DNA of 64,000 nt from Hyphomicrobiales bacterium (GCA_003963405.1 RXIY01000064.1:62001-126000), one strand, 5' to 3'. Shown: positions 24,953 to 34,458, counted from the stretch's first letter. Notes: a model not told the origin generated them from the letters alone. Numbers and translations are program-made.

Positions 24953-27900
24953 TCAGGACGCAAAGGCCTCTTCGAGGAAAGCCTTCAGCTGTGCGAGATG
25001 CTTCGACATGGTGCCCGCCGCCGTCGAGGCGGAGGCCGGGCGGCCGACATAGCGCGCGCGTTTCGTCCGGCCGCCGACCTGCCCCAGAACCCATTCGAGA
25101 TAAGGCTCGACGAAGAACCAGGCGCCCATGTTCTTGGGCTCCTCCTGGCACCAGACGACATCGGCGTTCCTGAAGCGCGCCATGGCGGTGACGAGGCCCT
25201 TCAGCGGGAAGGGATAGAGCTGCTCGACACGCAGCAGATAGACGTCGTCGACCCCGCGCTTCTCGCGCTCCTCGAAGAGGTCGTAATAGACCTTGCCCGA
25301 GCAGAGGATGACGCGCCTGATCTGGTCGTCGCCCTTCAGCGCGGCCTGCGGCTGCGTCGCCGTCTCGGCGTCGTCGAGCAGAAGGCGCTGGAAGCTCGAG
25401 GCCATGCCCATCTCGCCGAGGCGCGACACGCAGCGCTTGTTGCGCAGAAGCGACTTCGGCGTCATCAGCACCAGCGGCTTGCGCATGTTGCGGTGAAGCT
25501 GGCGGCGCAGGATGTGGTAATAATTCGCCGGCGTCGAGCAGTTGGCGACCTGCATGTTGTCTTCGGCGCACAATTGCAGATAGCGTTCGAGACGCGCCGA
25601 GGAATGTTCCGGCCCCTGCCCCTCGTAGCCATGCGGCAGCAGGCAGACGAGGCCCGACATGCGCAGCCATTTGCGCTCGCCCGCCGAGAGGAACTGGTCG
25701 AAGACGACCTGCGCGCCATTGGCGAAATCGCCGAACTGCGCCTCCCACAGGACGAGCGCATTCGGCTCCGCGAGCGAATAGCCATATTCGAAGCCGAGCA
25801 CGGCTTCTTCGGAAAGCATCGAATTGATGACCTCGAAGCGTCCCTGCTGGGGCGCGACATGGTCGAAGGGAATGTAGCGCCGCTCGGTCTCCTGATCGAT
25901 CAGCACGGCGTGGCGCTGCGAAAAGGTGCCGCGCTCCACGTCCTGGCCGGAGAGACGCACATTGTAGCCTTCAGCCAGCAGCGTCCCGAAGGCGAGCGCC
26001 TCCGCCGTCGCCCAGTCGATCGCGACGCCGTCCTCGATTGCGCTTTTCCGGGTGTCGAGGAAGCGCTGGATCGTGCGATGGAGTCGGAAATCTTGCGGCA
26101 CGGTGGTGAGCTTCGCGCCGATCTCCTTGAGGGATTCGAGCGGCGCGCCGGTCTTGCCCCGGCGCTCGTCCTCGGAGGCCTGATAGCCGGGCTTGAGGCC
26201 CGCCCAGCGGCCGTCGAGCCAGTCGGCCTTGTTGGGCTTGTAGGACTGGCTCGCCTCGAATTCGGATTCGAGCCGCGCCCGCCAGGCGTCCTTCATCTTC
26301 TCGACGTCGGCCTTGCTGAGCTGCCCCTCGGCGATGAGCTTCTCGGCATAGAGATCGAGAGTCGTGCGATGGGCGCGGATCTTTTTGTACATCAGCGGCT
26401 GGGTGAAGCCCGGCTCGTCGCCTTCATTGTGGCCGAAGCGGCGGTAGCACCACATGTCGATGACGACAGGCTTCTGGAACTGCTGGCGGAATTCGGTCGC
26501 GACGCGCGCGGCGAAGACGACCGCCTCCGGGTCGTCGCCATTCACATGAAAGATCGGCGCCTCGACCATCTTCGCCACGTCGGAGGGATAGGGCGAGGAG
26601 CGCGAGAAGCGCGGATAGGTCGTGAAGCCGATCTGATTGTTGATGATGAAATGCACCGAGCCGCCGGTGCGATGGCCCTTGAGCCCCGAGAGGCCGAAAC
26701 ATTCCGCGACGACGCCCTGGCCCGCGAAGGCGGCGTCGCCATGGATGAGCAGCGGCAGCACCACGCGGCGGTCGCCGCCATGCTGATCCTGCTTGGCGCG
26801 CACCTTGCCGAGCACCACCGGGTCGACGATCTCGAGATGGGAGGGATTGGCGGTGAGGGACAAATGCACCCTGTTGCCGTCGAACTCGCGATCGGACGAC
26901 GCGCCCAGGTGATATTTCACGTCGCCCGATCCTTCGACCTCGTCGGGAAGGAAGGAGCCGCCCTTGAATTCGTGGAAGAGCGCGCGATGCGGCTTGGCCA
27001 TCACCTGGCAGAGCACGTTGAGCCGGCCGCGATGGGCCATGCCGAGCACCATTTCCTCGACGCCGAGCGCGCCGCCGCGCTTGATGATCTGCTCCAGCGC
27101 CGGAACGATGGACTCCGCGCCGTCGAGGCCGAAGCGCTTCGTGCCCGTATATTTGACGTCGAGAAACTTCTCGAACCCCTCCGCCTCGACGAGCTTGTTG
27201 AAGATCGCGCGCTTGCCCTCGTCGGTGAAGACGATCTCCTTCTTGGGGCCTTCGATGCGCGCCTGCAGCCAGGCTTTCTCCTCCGGCGCGGAAATATGCA
27301 TGAATTCGAAGCCGATCGAGCCGCAATAGGTGCGGCGCAGGATCGTGACCATCTCGAAGACGCTGGCGTATTGCAGGCCGAGCACGCCGTCGATGAAGAT
27401 CTTGCGGTCGTAGTCCTCGTCCTTGAAGCCGTAGGTCTCCGGATGCAGTTCGCCATGGTCGTGGCGCTGCTCGAGGCCGAGCGGATCGAGATTGGCGTGC
27501 AGATGGCCGCGCATGCGATAGGCGCGGATCATCATCAGCGCGCGCACGGAATCGCGGGTCGCACGGCGGATTTCGTCGGCTGTCACGGCCGTCGGGGGCG
27601 GAACCGGGACGCCTTTGGCCGGAGCGGGCCGCGGGGCCGGCGCGGCGACGTCGCCGGCAAGCGCGCTGACCCATTCGCCATGCGCCGCGGGCGGCCAGTC
27701 CGCACGCGCCCAGGACGGGCCGTTGGCGGAGCCATTGTGATGCGCCGCGCCGGGCCTGGCGCCCATTTCCGAAAAGAACGCCGCCCAGTCCGGGCTCACC
27801 GAGGCCGGGTCGGCCTCATAGGCGTCGAGCAGCCCCTCGAGATAGGCCGCATTTGCGCCCTGGAGAAAGGAAGTGCTTGCAAAGTTCTGGTTTTGCGCAG

Positions 27901-27958
27901 AACGCGGGCCGCCGGGAGCCGCCGGTCCGGCCACGCCATCAGTTTCAAGACGCGCCAT
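24953..27958 (-). CDS. sucA: 2-Oxoglutarate dehydrogenase E1 component
   Basis: SucA is the thiamine-diphosphate-dependent decarboxylase of the citric-acid-cycle complex. The 1001-residue protein has the N-terminal E2-binding [21 protein letters not shown], the [11 protein letters not shown] segment, [14 protein letters not shown] with NNQIGFTT for cofactor binding, and the C-terminal [20 protein letters not shown] and CSGKVYYD segments. sucB begins 31 nt downstream, and sucD lies 145 nt upstream with a hairpin between. A 1267-codon open frame on the other strand is an artefact of G+C-rich codons. Confidence 0.97.
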   Translation of the reverse strand: MARLETDGVAGPAAPGGPRSAQNQNFASTSFLQGANAAYLEGLLDAYEADPASVSPDWAAFFSEMGARPGAAHHNGSANGPSWARADWPPAAHGEWVSALAGDVAAPAPRPAPAKGVPVPPPTAVTADEIRRATRDSVRALMMIRAYRMRGHLHANLDPLGLEQRHDHGELHPETYGFKDEDYDRKIFIDGVLGLQYASVFEMVTILRRTYCGSIGFEFMHISAPEEKAWLQARIEGPKKEIVFTDEGKRAIFNKLVEAEGFEKFLDVKYTGTKRFGLDGAESIVPALEQIIKRGGALGVEEMVLGMAHRGRLNVLCQVMAKPHRALFHEFKGGSFLPDEVEGSGDVKYHLGASSDREFDGNRVHLSLTANPSHLEIVDPVVLGKVRAKQDQHGGDRRVVLPLLIHGDAAFAGQGVVAECFGLSGLKGHRTGGSVHFIINNQIGFTTYPRFSRSSPYPSDVAKMVEAPIFHVNGDDPEAVVFAARVATEFRQQFQKPVVIDMWCYRRFGHNEGDEPGFTQPLMYKKIRAHRTTLDLYAEKLIAEGQLSKADVEKMKDAWRARLESEFEASQSYKPNKADWLDGRWAGLKPGYQASEDERRGKTGAPLESLKEIGAKLTTVPQDFRLHRTIQRFLDTRKSAIEDGVAIDWATAEALAFGTLLAEGYNVRLSGQDVERGTFSQRHAVLIDQETERRYIPFDHVAPQQGRFEVINSMLSEEAVLGFEYGYSLAEPNALVLWEAQFGDFANGAQVVFDQFLSAGERKWLRMSGLVCLLPHGYEGQGPEHSSARLERYLQLCAEDNMQVANCSTPANYYHILRRQLHRNMRKPLVLMTPKSLLRNKRCVSRLGEMGMASSFQRLLLDDAETATQPQAALKGDDQIRRVILCSGKVYYDLFEEREKRGVDDVYLLRVEQLYPFPLKGLVTAMARFRNADVVWCQEEPKNMGAWFFVEPYLEWVLGQVGGRTKRARYVGRPASASTAAGTMSKHLAQLKAFLEEAFAS

Positions 27959-28031
27959 TTTCTAAGCTTCTCGTGAAGCCGACCTTGGCGCGTCCGCAGA
28001 TCTTGCCGCGCGCCGCCGAAGGCTTGGATTG

Positions 28032-28060
28032 AGGGCGCCGCCAGGATACGGCGCCGCCCT
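28032..28060. repeat. Hairpin in the sucD-sucA spacer
   Basis: AGGGCGCCG (28032-28040) pairs with CGGCGCC-GCCCT (28049-28060) with one bulge. On the leftward transcript it falls between sucD and sucA with no U-tract, so a processing or attenuation role is possible. The rest of the 145-nt spacer shows nothing. Confidence 0.4.
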
Positions 28061-28103
28061 TAATTTAAGCTCCCCGAGGCGGCAAAGAAGGGCGCGGCGA
28101 CGC

Positions 28104-28988
28104 CTAACCTTTGAGCACCTCGACCAATGTCTTGCCCAGGCGGGCCGGAGAGGGAGAAACCCTGATTCCGGCCGCCTCCATCGCCGCAATCTTGCTCTCC
28201 GCATCGCCCTTGCCGCCGGAAATGATGGCGCCGGCATGGCCCATGCGGCGGCCGGGAGGGGCCGTGCGGCCGGCGATGAAGCCCACCATGGGCTTCTTGC
28301 GGCCGCGCTTGGCTTCGTCCTTCAAGAATTGGGCCGCTTCCTCCTCGGCCGAGCCGCCGATCTCGCCGATCATGATGATCGACTTCGTCGCCTCGTCGGC
28401 CAGGAACAGCTCGAGAACCTCGATGAAGTCCGTGCCCTTCACCGGATCGCCGCCGATGCCGACGGCCGTGGTCTGGCCGAGGCCCTCGCGGCTCGTCTGA
28501 AAGACGGCTTCATAGGTCAGCGTGCCGGAGCGCGACACGACGCCGACCGAACCGCGCGAGAAGATATTGCCCGGCATGATGCCGATCTTGCTCTCTCCGG
28601 CCGTGACGACGCCGGGGCAATTCGGCCCGATGAGGCGGGACTTTGAGCCCGAGAGCGAGCGCTTGACGCGGATCATGTCCTGCACCGGCACGCCCTCGGT
28701 GATGCAGACGATCAGCGGGATTTCCGCGTCGATCGCCTCGCAGATGGCGTCGGCCGCGCCCGGCGGCGGCACATAGACGACCGAGGCCTCGGCGCCGGTC
28801 TTGGCGCGGGCTTCGGCGACCGTGTCGAAGACCGGGAGGCCCAGATGCTGCGAGCCGCCCTTGCCCGGAGAAACGCCGCCGACCATCCGGGTCCCATAGG
28901 CGATCGCCTGCTCCGAGTGGAAAGTGGCGGTCTTGCCGGTGAAACCTTGAGTGATGACTTTGGTGTTCTTGTCGATCAGCACGGACAT
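28104..28988 (-). CDS. sucD: Succinate-CoA ligase (ADP-forming) subunit alpha
   Basis: The 294-residue protein has the CoA-binding start ([20 protein letters not shown]), the GPNCPGVVT segment near residue 123, and the phosphohistidine loop GHAGAII near residue 247. Its beta-subunit gene sucC, which normally sits directly upstream with overlap, is missing; the next gene upstream is rplA. Malate-CoA ligase MtkB of serine-cycle methylotrophs is closely related, but linkage to sucA-sucB favours SucD. AGGAA precedes the ATG at 28986-28988. The long frame beyond this start runs through the terminator of rplA. Confidence 0.9.
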   Translation of the reverse strand: MSVLIDKNTKVITQGFTGKTATFHSEQAIAYGTRMVGGVSPGKGGSQHLGLPVFDTVAEARAKTGAEASVVYVPPPGAADAICEAIDAEIPLIVCITEGVPVQDMIRVKRSLSGSKSRLIGPNCPGVVTAGESKIGIMPGNIFSRGSVGVVSRSGTLTYEAVFQTSREGLGQTTAVGIGGDPVKGTDFIEVLELFLADEATKSIIMIGEIGGSAEEEAAQFLKDEAKRGRKKPMVGFIAGRTAPPGRRMGHAGAIISGGKGDAESKIAAMEAAGIRVSPSPARLGKTLVEVLKG

Positions 28989-29183
28989 GCAGCGATTCCT
29001 AAAGAGAACGGGCGGCGCGGAAAGCGCGAGCGCCCGGCGCCCCATCGGGGGCGGGCCGGGTCTCGTCGCCGCGAGATTTCGCGGCCGCCAAACTATTGGC
29101 AGACGCGCCCGCTTACAAGGCGGAAAGCGCCTGGATCGGCGGCATGCGACCGGCTGTCGCGATGGAAAGCCGGGCAACCCCCT

Positions 29184-29208
29184 CCCCAGCCTCCCGGGGA
29201 GGCTGGGG
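29184..29208. repeat. Intergenic palindrome (copy 2) at the rplA/sucD junction
   Basis: The 11-nt arms CCCCAGCCTCC (29184-29194) and GGAGGCTGGGG (29198-29208) are perfect, with a three-nucleotide loop. It abuts the rplA terminator and resembles the palindromes at 4710-4732 and 53122-53147 in its C-rich/G-rich arms. The rest of the 277-nt gap (28989-29183) holds nothing I recognise. Confidence 0.65.
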
Positions 29209-29210
29209 GT

Positions 29211-29240
29211 AAAAAAAAGCCGGCGGTTTCCCGCCGGCTT
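29211..29240 (-). terminator. Intrinsic terminator of rplK-rplA
   Basis: On the minus strand a perfect 10-bp stem (complement of 29231-29240 with 29217-29226, GAAA tetraloop) is followed by eight U residues. This is a textbook terminator that isolates the ribosomal genes from sucD. Confidence 0.92.
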
Positions 29241-29265
29241 CAAATCTCAGCCTATATCAAAGCGC

Positions 29266-29970
29266 TTACGCCGTGGTCGCGCCGAGCGAGCCCACCTCGA
29301 CCTTCACGCCCGGACCCTGGGTCGAGCTGATGGCGACGCGCTGGATGTAGGTGCCCTTGGCGCCCGCGGGCTTGGCCTTGGCGACGGCGTCGACGAAAGC
29401 CTTGATGTTCTCGACGAGCTTGCCATCGTCGAAGGAGGCCTTGCCGACCGTGCCCTGAATGATGCCGGCCTTCTCGACGCGGAACTCGACCGCGCCGCCC
29501 TTCGAGGCCTTCACCGCGCCGGCGACGTCCATCGTCACCGTGCCGACCTTCGGGTTCGGCATCATGCCGCGCGGGCCGAGCACCTTGCCGAGGCGGCCGA
29601 CGAGCGGCATCATGTCCGGCGTGGCGATGCAGCGGTCGAACTCGATCGTGCCGCCCTGGACGATGTTGACCAGATCCTCGGCGCCCACGACGTCGGCGCC
29701 CGCCGCCTTGGCCTCGTCCGCCTTGGCGCCGCGCGCGAAGACGCCGACGCGCAGGACGCGGCCGGTGCCGTTCGGCAGATTGACGACGCCGCGCACCATC
29801 TGGTCCGCGTGCTTGGGGTCGACGCCGAGATTCATGGCGATCTCGACCGACTCGTCGAACTTGGCCGTGGCGCGGCTGCGCACGAGCTTGACCGCCTCGT
29901 CGATCGGATAGAGCTTGGTGCGCTCGATGCCCTCGCGGGCCTTCTTGATGCGTTTTCCGACATGCGCCAT
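29266..29970 (-). CDS. rplA: 50S ribosomal protein L1
   Basis: L1 forms the mobile stalk at the E site and in many bacteria represses its own rplK-rplA mRNA. The 234-residue protein has the expected [10 protein letters not shown] start and the signature [31 protein letters not shown] (described from about residue 115 to 145). It begins 4 nt after the rplK stop. In most bacteria rplJ-rplL-rpoB follow, but here a strong terminator and then sucD follow. Confidence 0.98.
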   Translation of the reverse strand: MAHVGKRIKKAREGIERTKLYPIDEAVKLVRSRATAKFDESVEIAMNLGVDPKHADQMVRGVVNLPNGTGRVLRVGVFARGAKADEAKAAGADVVGAEDLVNIVQGGTIEFDRCIATPDMMPLVGRLGKVLGPRGMMPNPKVGTVTMDVAGAVKASKGGAVEFRVEKAGIIQGTVGKASFDDGKLVENIKAFVDAVAKAKPAGAKGTYIQRVAISSTQGPGVKVEVGSLGATTA

Positions 29971-29974
29971 GGTC

Positions 29975-30421
29975 TTACTCCACCACCTGGAGGCCCATCG
30001 CGCGGGCCGAGCCTTCGATCATCGACATTGCGGATTCGACGGACGCGCAGTTGAGATCGGGCATCTTCTTTTCCGCGATCTCGCGAATCTGCGCCTTCGT
30101 CACCTTGCCGACGACGTTACGGCCAGGGGTCTTGGAGCCGGAGGCCGGCTTCTTGCCGATCTTGAGGCCCACCGCCTTCTTGAGGAAGAAGGAGACCGGC
30201 GGCTGCTTCATCTCGAAGGTGAAGGAGCGGTCCTGATAGGCGGTGATGATGACGGGGATCGGCGTCCCCTTCTCCATCTGCGCCGTCTTGGCGTTGAACG
30301 CCTTGCAGAACTCCATGATGTTCAGGCCGCGCTGACCGAGCGCGGGACCAATCGGCGGCGACGGGTTCGCCGCGCCGGCCGGCACTTGCAGCTTTATGTA
30401 GCCGGCAATTTTCTTCGCCAT
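29975..30421 (-). CDS. rplK: 50S ribosomal protein L11
   Basis: L11 binds the GTPase centre of 23S rRNA. The 148-residue protein has the [22 protein letters not shown]-terminal switch region (residues 8-28) and the C-terminal rRNA-binding segment ending in [17 protein letters not shown] precedes the ATG. It is co-transcribed with rplA, and is separated from nusG by an unusually long 428-nt spacer. Confidence 0.98.
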   Translation of the reverse strand: MAKKIAGYIKLQVPAGAANPSPPIGPALGQRGLNIMEFCKAFNAKTAQMEKGTPIPVIITAYQDRSFTFEMKQPPVSFFLKKAVGLKIGKKPASGSKTPGRNVVGKVTKAQIREIAEKKMPDLNCASVESAMSMIEGSARAMGLQVVE

Positions 30422-30849
30422 GTGCTTTCTCCAACGAATGACGGCGCGCGGCGCTTTACAAAGCGCCCGCTTCCGCCGGTTGCAGTCCGTGGTCCGATCC
30501 CGTTCTCCCCTGGCGTCAGGGCGGGTCCGCCACGTATGTCTTCCCGGACGGAAGGACCGTCCGGTGAAGCGCCGCTTTTAGGGGAAGGCGCGGGAAAGCG
30601 CAAGCGTGGAGAACGGACGTTCGCGACGCTCTCCGACGAGCGGGATTCGAAAGATCAGCCTCAATGCCGCTCTGGCGGAAACGGCGCACGCTGTTCGACG
30701 CGGCGCACGCGCTGCTCGCGTTCGCTCAGCAGCACGCTCATGGAGGCCCCAGCGCTCGCGGACTTCCTACGGCAAAGCTTTATGGCGTATCTTTGAGAGC
30801 TTGGGAGCAGAACGCGCGCCCCCTCCCAATCGAACGGCCCCGAACAGCC
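30422..30849. other. Long leader between nusG and rplK, no gene found
   Basis: These 428 nt carry no convincing gene. On the leftward strand there are two hairpins: TTGGGAG/CTCCCAA arms at 30801-30807 and 30823-30829, just after nusG, and CCGGACGG/CCGTCCGG arms at 30544-30551 and 30557-30564, about 120 nt before rplK. The second could belong to an L1-responsive leader. A 26-codon frame on the minus strand (30664-30741) has no family support. No clear promoter stood out. Confidence 0.45.
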
Positions 30850-31380
30850 TCAAACCTTCTCGACCTGCCCGAATTCGAGATCCACGGGCGTCGGGCGGCC
30901 GAAGATCGAGACGGCGACCTTGAGGCGCGAGCGCGCTTCGTCCACTTCCTCGACGAGGCCGTTGAACGAGGCGAAGGGGCCATCGGAGACGCGCACCGTC
31001 TCGCCCACCTCGAAGCTGATCGTGGGCTTGGGGCGCTCGACGCCCTCGGCCACCTGCCCCTTGATGCGCATCGCCTCTTCTTCGGAGATGGGCATGGGCT
31101 TGTTGTCGGCGCCGAGGAAGCCAGTGACCTTGGGCGTGTTCTTGATCAGCGAGAAGACAGGATCGGTCAGATTGCACTTCACCAGCACATAGCCGGGAAA
31201 GAACTTGCGCTCCGTCGAAACCTTCCGCCCGCGACGCACTTCGACGACCTGCTCGGTCGGCACCAGAATTTCCTCGAAAGCCTCGGTCAGGCCCCGCTGC
31301 GCGGCGCCCTCGCGGATCGCTTCCGCGACCTTCTTTTCGAAGTTGGAATAGGCGTGGACGATGTACCAGCGCATGCTCAT
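30850..31380 (-). CDS. nusG: Transcription termination/antitermination protein NusG
   Basis: NusG binds RNA polymerase and links it to Rho and the ribosome. The 176-residue protein has the NGN domain ([25 protein letters not shown]) and the C-terminal KOW domain ([19 protein letters not shown]). The ATG at 31378-31380 gives [11 protein letters not shown]; the 280 codons of open frame upstream are spurious, since they run through secE and a lipoprotein gene. It follows secE by 29 nt. Confidence 0.97.
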   Translation of the reverse strand: MSMRWYIVHAYSNFEKKVAEAIREGAAQRGLTEAFEEILVPTEQVVEVRRGRKVSTERKFFPGYVLVKCNLTDPVFSLIKNTPKVTGFLGADNKPMPISEEEAMRIKGQVAEGVERPKPTISFEVGETVRVSDGPFASFNGLVEEVDEARSRLKVAVSIFGRPTPVDLEFGQVEKV

Positions 31381-31409
31381 GAGGGCGCGTCCGGCTCCGT
31401 GAATGAAAA

Positions 31410-31601
31410 TTACTGGCCGACGCGCAACAGCAGGCCGACGAGGAAGCGCAGCGCCGAATCGACGACGACGAAGAACAGGCTCGCAAACAGCACCATGAGG
31501 ATCACGAGGCCGGTCGTGATCATCGTTTCGCGGCGCGTGGGCCAGGTCACCTTGTTCGCCTCGGCGCGAACTTCCTGGAGGAAGGTAAAGGGATTGACCA
31601 T
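31410..31601 (-). CDS. secE: Preprotein translocase subunit SecE
   Basis: The 63-residue protein is the short single-span form of SecE: an amphipathic start ([20 protein letters not shown], with the conserved W-P), then one membrane helix over about residues 28-58. It stabilises SecY. secE-nusG order is conserved. A good leftward promoter lies at 31698-31726. A tRNA-Trp often found upstream in other proteobacteria is absent. Confidence 0.95.
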   Translation of the reverse strand: MVNPFTFLQEVRAEANKVTWPTRRETMITTGLVILMVLFASLFFVVVDSALRFLVGLLLRVGQ

Positions 31602-31697
31602 TTGCTTGTCCGGTTCTTCTTGTGCCGCCGTCCGCGAGGGACGCGCGCCGTAAAACAGTCGCGGCGCGGAGCCTTCCGGCCGCGCGCCACGTTTGGG

Positions 31698-31726
31698 TCC
31701 TTATAGCGGCTTCAGCCGCGCCCGCC
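31698..31726 (-). promoter_or_regulatory. Predicted promoter of secE-nusG
   Basis: On the minus strand TTGGCG (complement of 31721-31726) and TATAAG (complement of 31698-31703) are separated by exactly 17 nt. The -10 matches five of six consensus positions. The leader to secE would be about 90 nt. Confidence 0.65.
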
Positions 31727-31845
31727 AAGTGGGGAAATGCGAAGAGGCAAATTGCAAAGGCCGGCCGCGCGCCCGCGCGCCATTGCCGCGCCCGGCCCGC
31801 GATCTTATGACCGCCGGGCCCCTCGTTTTCGATCTGGAGGAAGAC

Positions 31846-32181
31846 ATGCGCCTTTTGGGCCTTCTCGCCGCCGGCCTGGCCGCAACCGCCCTCGCCGCCT
31901 GCAACGCGCCGCGCCAGACGCGGCCCGTGATCGACCCGCCCGGCCCGCCTCGGCCGTCGAGCCCGGAGCGCCCGGAAGGCGCCGGCTGCGCCGGCCCGGT
32001 TTCGCGCTATCGGTCGGTGATCGAGAACGATCTCTCCATGGGCCATGTCGACCCCGGCGTCTATCGCCAGATTCAAGGCGAAATTTCCGAGGCCGCCGCG
32101 GCCTGCGCGGCGGGGCAGGACGGCAAGGCGGCCGCGCTGCTGCGCGCCTCGAAAGTCCGCCATGGCTATCCCGGCGGCTAG
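31846..32181 (+). CDS. Small conserved lipoprotein
   Basis: The 111-residue protein has a lipoprotein signal with lipobox LAAC at residues 17-20, a short Pro/Arg-rich linker, and a compact domain with two further cysteines (GAGCAGP and AAACAAG) that could form a disulfide. The segment [20 protein letters not shown] followed by an Ala-rich helix and RHGYPGG resembles conserved hypothetical lipoproteins of Rhizobiales. The ATG at 31846 has an excellent GGAGGAAG site; the longer open frame is the secE promoter region. No function is known to me. Confidence 0.85.
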   Translation: MRLLGLLAAGLAATALAACNAPRQTRPVIDPPGPPRPSSPERPEGAGCAGPVSRYRSVIENDLSMGHVDPGVYRQIQGEISEAAAACAAGQDGKAAALLRASKVRHGYPGG

Positions 32182-32235
32182 CATCCAACGCGCCGGGACG
32201 CTGAGACGGCGGCGCGACAAGGCGCCGCTCGTCAA

Positions 32236-32290
32236 TCTGGAAACAATCCAGACTTCCCCCTTTGACGCTCGCGGCGCCGGCGCCTACGTT
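32236..32290 (+). promoter_or_regulatory. Predicted promoter and operator of the cupredoxin-FTR1 operon
   Basis: TTGACG (32262-32267) and TACGTT (32285-32290) are 17 nt apart, giving a leader of about 30 nt. Just upstream, TCTGGA (32236-32241) and TCCAGA (32247-32252) form a perfect inverted repeat with a 5-nt centre. An iron-dependent regulator such as Irr, RirA or Fur would be expected here, but the sequence does not say which. Confidence 0.5.
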
Positions 32291-32327
32291 GCCTTGCACA
32301 GGCGTCAAGCTGGAAAAAGAGACAGGC

Positions 32328-32648
32328 ATGAACAGGCGAGCGGCGGTTTTCGTTTTCGCGATGTGTTTTTCGGGCGCCGCGGCGGCCGAGAGCTACACGC
32401 TCACGATCAAGGATCACAAATTCGATCCCGCCGAACTGAAAATTCCCGCGGACAAGGCGGCGACGCTCGTCGTCAGGAATCTCGACGGGACGCCCGAAGA
32501 ATTCGAGTCGAAGCCGCTGCGCATCGAGAAGGTGGTCCCGGCCAATAGCGAGGCGACCTTTCAGCTGCGCGCCCTGAAGCCGGGGCGCTATAAATTCTTT
32601 GGCGAATTCCACGAGGACAGCGCCAAGGGCGAATTGGTCGTGGAATAA
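32328..32648 (+). CDS. Periplasmic cupredoxin-like protein, iron-uptake partner
   Basis: The 106-residue protein has a signal peptide (cleavage near AAAAES, residue 20) and one cupredoxin_1-type beta domain: YTLTIKDHKFDPAELKIPADK, then VRNLDGTPEEFES, and GRYKFFGEFHE near the end. It resembles the cupredoxin domain of EfeO and the small partners of FTR1 permeases. Some usual type-1 copper ligands (the Cys and Met) are absent, so it may bind another metal or a different copper site. Its TAA overlaps the ATG of the FTR1 gene (TAATG), so the two are made together. Confidence 0.85.
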   Translation: MNRRAAVFVFAMCFSGAAAAESYTLTIKDHKFDPAELKIPADKAATLVVRNLDGTPEEFESKPLRIEKVVPANSEATFQLRALKPGRYKFFGEFHEDSAKGELVVE

Positions 32649-33478
32649 TGCTCGGCGCGCTCATCATCGTCTTTCGCGAGGCCATCGAGGCAGGCCTCAT
32701 CATTGGCATCGTCGCGGCGGTGACGCGCGGCGTGCCGGGCGCGCGCGGCTTCATCGCCGGCGGCGTGGGCGGCGGCGTTCTCGGGGCGCTGGTCGTCGCG
32801 GCCTTTGCGGAAGAGCTGTCGCGCGCCTTCGCGGGCAGCGGGCAGGAACTCTTCAACGCGGCGGTGCTGATGATCGCCGTTGTCATGCTCGCCTGGCACA
32901 ATATCTGGATGGCGCGCCATGGCCGCGAGCTGGCGCAGGAACTCTCCGATGTGGGGCGGGCGGTGGCGCGCGGCGACCGCACGCTGTTCGCCCTCGCCAC
33001 GGTCGTCGGCCTCGCCGTGCTGCGCGAAGGGTCGGAAGTGGCGCTGTTTCTCTATGGCGTGCTGGCCTCCGGCGAGTCGGCGGGCAGCGTGCTGATCGGC
33101 GGCGTGGCGGGACTCGCCCTCGGCGCCGCCACAAGCGTCGCGACCTTCTTCGGCCTCGTTTCCATTCCGCCGCGACGGCTCTTCGCCGTCACGACCGCGC
33201 TCATCACCCTGCTCGCGGCCGGTCTGGCGGCGCAGGCCATGGCGTTCCTCCAGCAGGCGGGAGCCGTCACGGCGCTGTCCGATACGCTGTGGGACACGTC
33301 CTGGATTTTGTCGGACAAGAGCATCCCCGGCCGTGTGCTGCATACGCTCATCGGCTACGCCGACCAGCCGTCGCAGATGCAGGTCGTGGTCTATGCTCTC
33401 ACTATCGTCGCCATCGTCGCCGCGACGAGGCTTACGGCGCCGGCCGCGCCCGCGCCGGCGCGGGCGCCGGCGGAATGA
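32648..33478 (+). CDS. FTR1-family high-affinity iron permease
   Basis: The 276-residue integral membrane protein has about seven spans and the two iron-binding REXXE motifs of the FTR1/EfeU family: R10-E14 (REAIE) and R126-E130 (REGSE). It would move iron, oxidised in the periplasm, across the inner membrane. Its only visible partner is the cupredoxin; the EfeO M75 peptidase domain and EfeB peroxidase are absent, so the system is minimal. The last 47 nt overlap the convergent DUF1259 gene on the other strand. Confidence 0.93.
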   Translation: MLGALIIVFREAIEAGLIIGIVAAVTRGVPGARGFIAGGVGGGVLGALVVAAFAEELSRAFAGSGQELFNAAVLMIAVVMLAWHNIWMARHGRELAQELSDVGRAVARGDRTLFALATVVGLAVLREGSEVALFLYGVLASGESAGSVLIGGVAGLALGAATSVATFFGLVSIPPRRLFAVTTALITLLAAGLAAQAMAFLQQAGAVTALSDTLWDTSWILSDKSIPGRVLHTLIGYADQPSQMQVVVYALTIVAIVAATRLTAPAAPAPARAPAE

Positions 33479-34352
33479 ACGCGGCGTCGGCGCCGAGAAC
33501 CTCGAGGCCGCGCCGCAGCGCATAGGCGAGCTGGACGGCGTCATCGAGCGCCCACACATGCACGAAGAACAGCCGGGGCTGGTCGTCCGGCATATGGTCG
33601 CACAGGGCCACGACCTCGACGCCGCCCGATTGCAGCGCCTCGATCAGAGCCGCAATCTCACCGGGGAGCGCCGCGAATTCGCCGGCGACGGCGGCCCTCC
33701 CGTCTCCGAGCAGCTGGAAGTTCAGCGCCGTGGCGATCCCCATCGCCGGCGGCGCCGGAACGCCGCTCGCGCGTACGCCTTCGGCGCGCGGAATGACGAA
33801 GCGCCAGGCGCCCAGCGCCATCCGTCCCTTTGCGCCGAGGGCGAGCTCGATTTGCGCAAGCTCCTGCGGCGCGAGTTCGGGCGAGGTCGGCGCGGGCGGG
33901 TCGGGGTCTCGCGCCTTGCTCCGGGCCACGTCGCGCAGCGCCTGCGCCATTTCGGCCGGATCGCCGTAGCCGGACACATGCAGATGCGCAGGCGCGGGGC
34001 GCGCGCGGAGCATATGGCTATGCGCGCCAGAAACACGCACGCCTTTGGCGACGAGCGTCTCGAGGGCGCGAGGCGCCTCGGACTGCGCGACAACGAGATC
34101 GCCGCGCATCATGGCGTAGGGACCGACCTGGAGAAAGGCGGCCCAGCCGGCGCCCGCGAGGCCTGGCGCCAGCGTGACGCCGTCGAGCGCAACTTGCAGA
34201 TCGGGCCGCGGCAGATCGTATCGGTGGACCGTTCCAATCACGGCGCCCTCCCGGCCTATCGCCGCATCGACCCGTGACCAGTCGATGTCCGCTCGCGCCG
34301 GCGCGCACACCAGCGCCCCAGACAGCGCGAGCATGGACAAGGCTTTGTGCAT
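33432..34352 (-). CDS. DUF1259 domain secreted protein
   Basis: The 306-residue protein has a signal peptide (ARA at about residue 21) and two copies of a DUF1259-like unit. Each has a VHRYDLPRPDLQV or FVIPRAEGVRASG segment, a variable middle, and a histidine-containing segment (GAHSHMLRARPAPAHLHVSG in the first; DHMPDDQPRLFFVHVW in the second). The family is known from LppY/LpqO-type proteins with unknown function. The start at 34350-34352 is chosen for the signal peptide. Its end overlaps the FTR1 gene, convergent. Confidence 0.85.
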   Translation of the reverse strand: MHKALSMLALSGALVCAPARADIDWSRVDAAIGREGAVIGTVHRYDLPRPDLQVALDGVTLAPGLAGAGWAAFLQVGPYAMMRGDLVVAQSEAPRALETLVAKGVRVSGAHSHMLRARPAPAHLHVSGYGDPAEMAQALRDVARSKARDPDPPAPTSPELAPQELAQIELALGAKGRMALGAWRFVIPRAEGVRASGVPAPPAMGIATALNFQLLGDGRAAVAGEFAALPGEIAALIEALQSGGVEVVALCDHMPDDQPRLFFVHVWALDDAVQLAYALRRGLEVLGADAAFIPPAPAPARARPAP

Positions 34353-34458
34353 GGACCTCCCCCGCCGGCGGTTTCGAGTGGCGTCCGCCACAGATGGCGC
34401 GGGCGGCGACGGGGAACAGGCCGCGCCGAGACGCGCGGCGGCGCAAGGGCGCGAAGCC

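Noticed and set aside
24173-27976. A 1267-codon open frame antisense to sucA and sucB
   Set aside because: It mirrors the reading frame of the real genes in G+C-rich DNA, has no ribosome site and encodes low-quality Arg/Ala/His sequence.
28104-28988. Malate-CoA ligase MtkB instead of SucD
   Set aside because: Families are close, but linkage to sucA-sucB favours SucD; kept as an alternative only.
30664-30741. 26-codon minus-strand frame in the nusG-rplK spacer
   Set aside because: Arg-rich, no clear ribosome site and no conserved family; too short to support.
31602-31845. tRNA-Trp upstream of secE
   Set aside because: No cloverleaf, no CCA-anticodon arm and no T-loop GTTCGA sequence in the region on either strand.
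31381-32235. Long N-terminal extension of nusG
   Set aside because: It crosses secE and the lipoprotein gene; NusG proteins start at [11 protein letters not shown].
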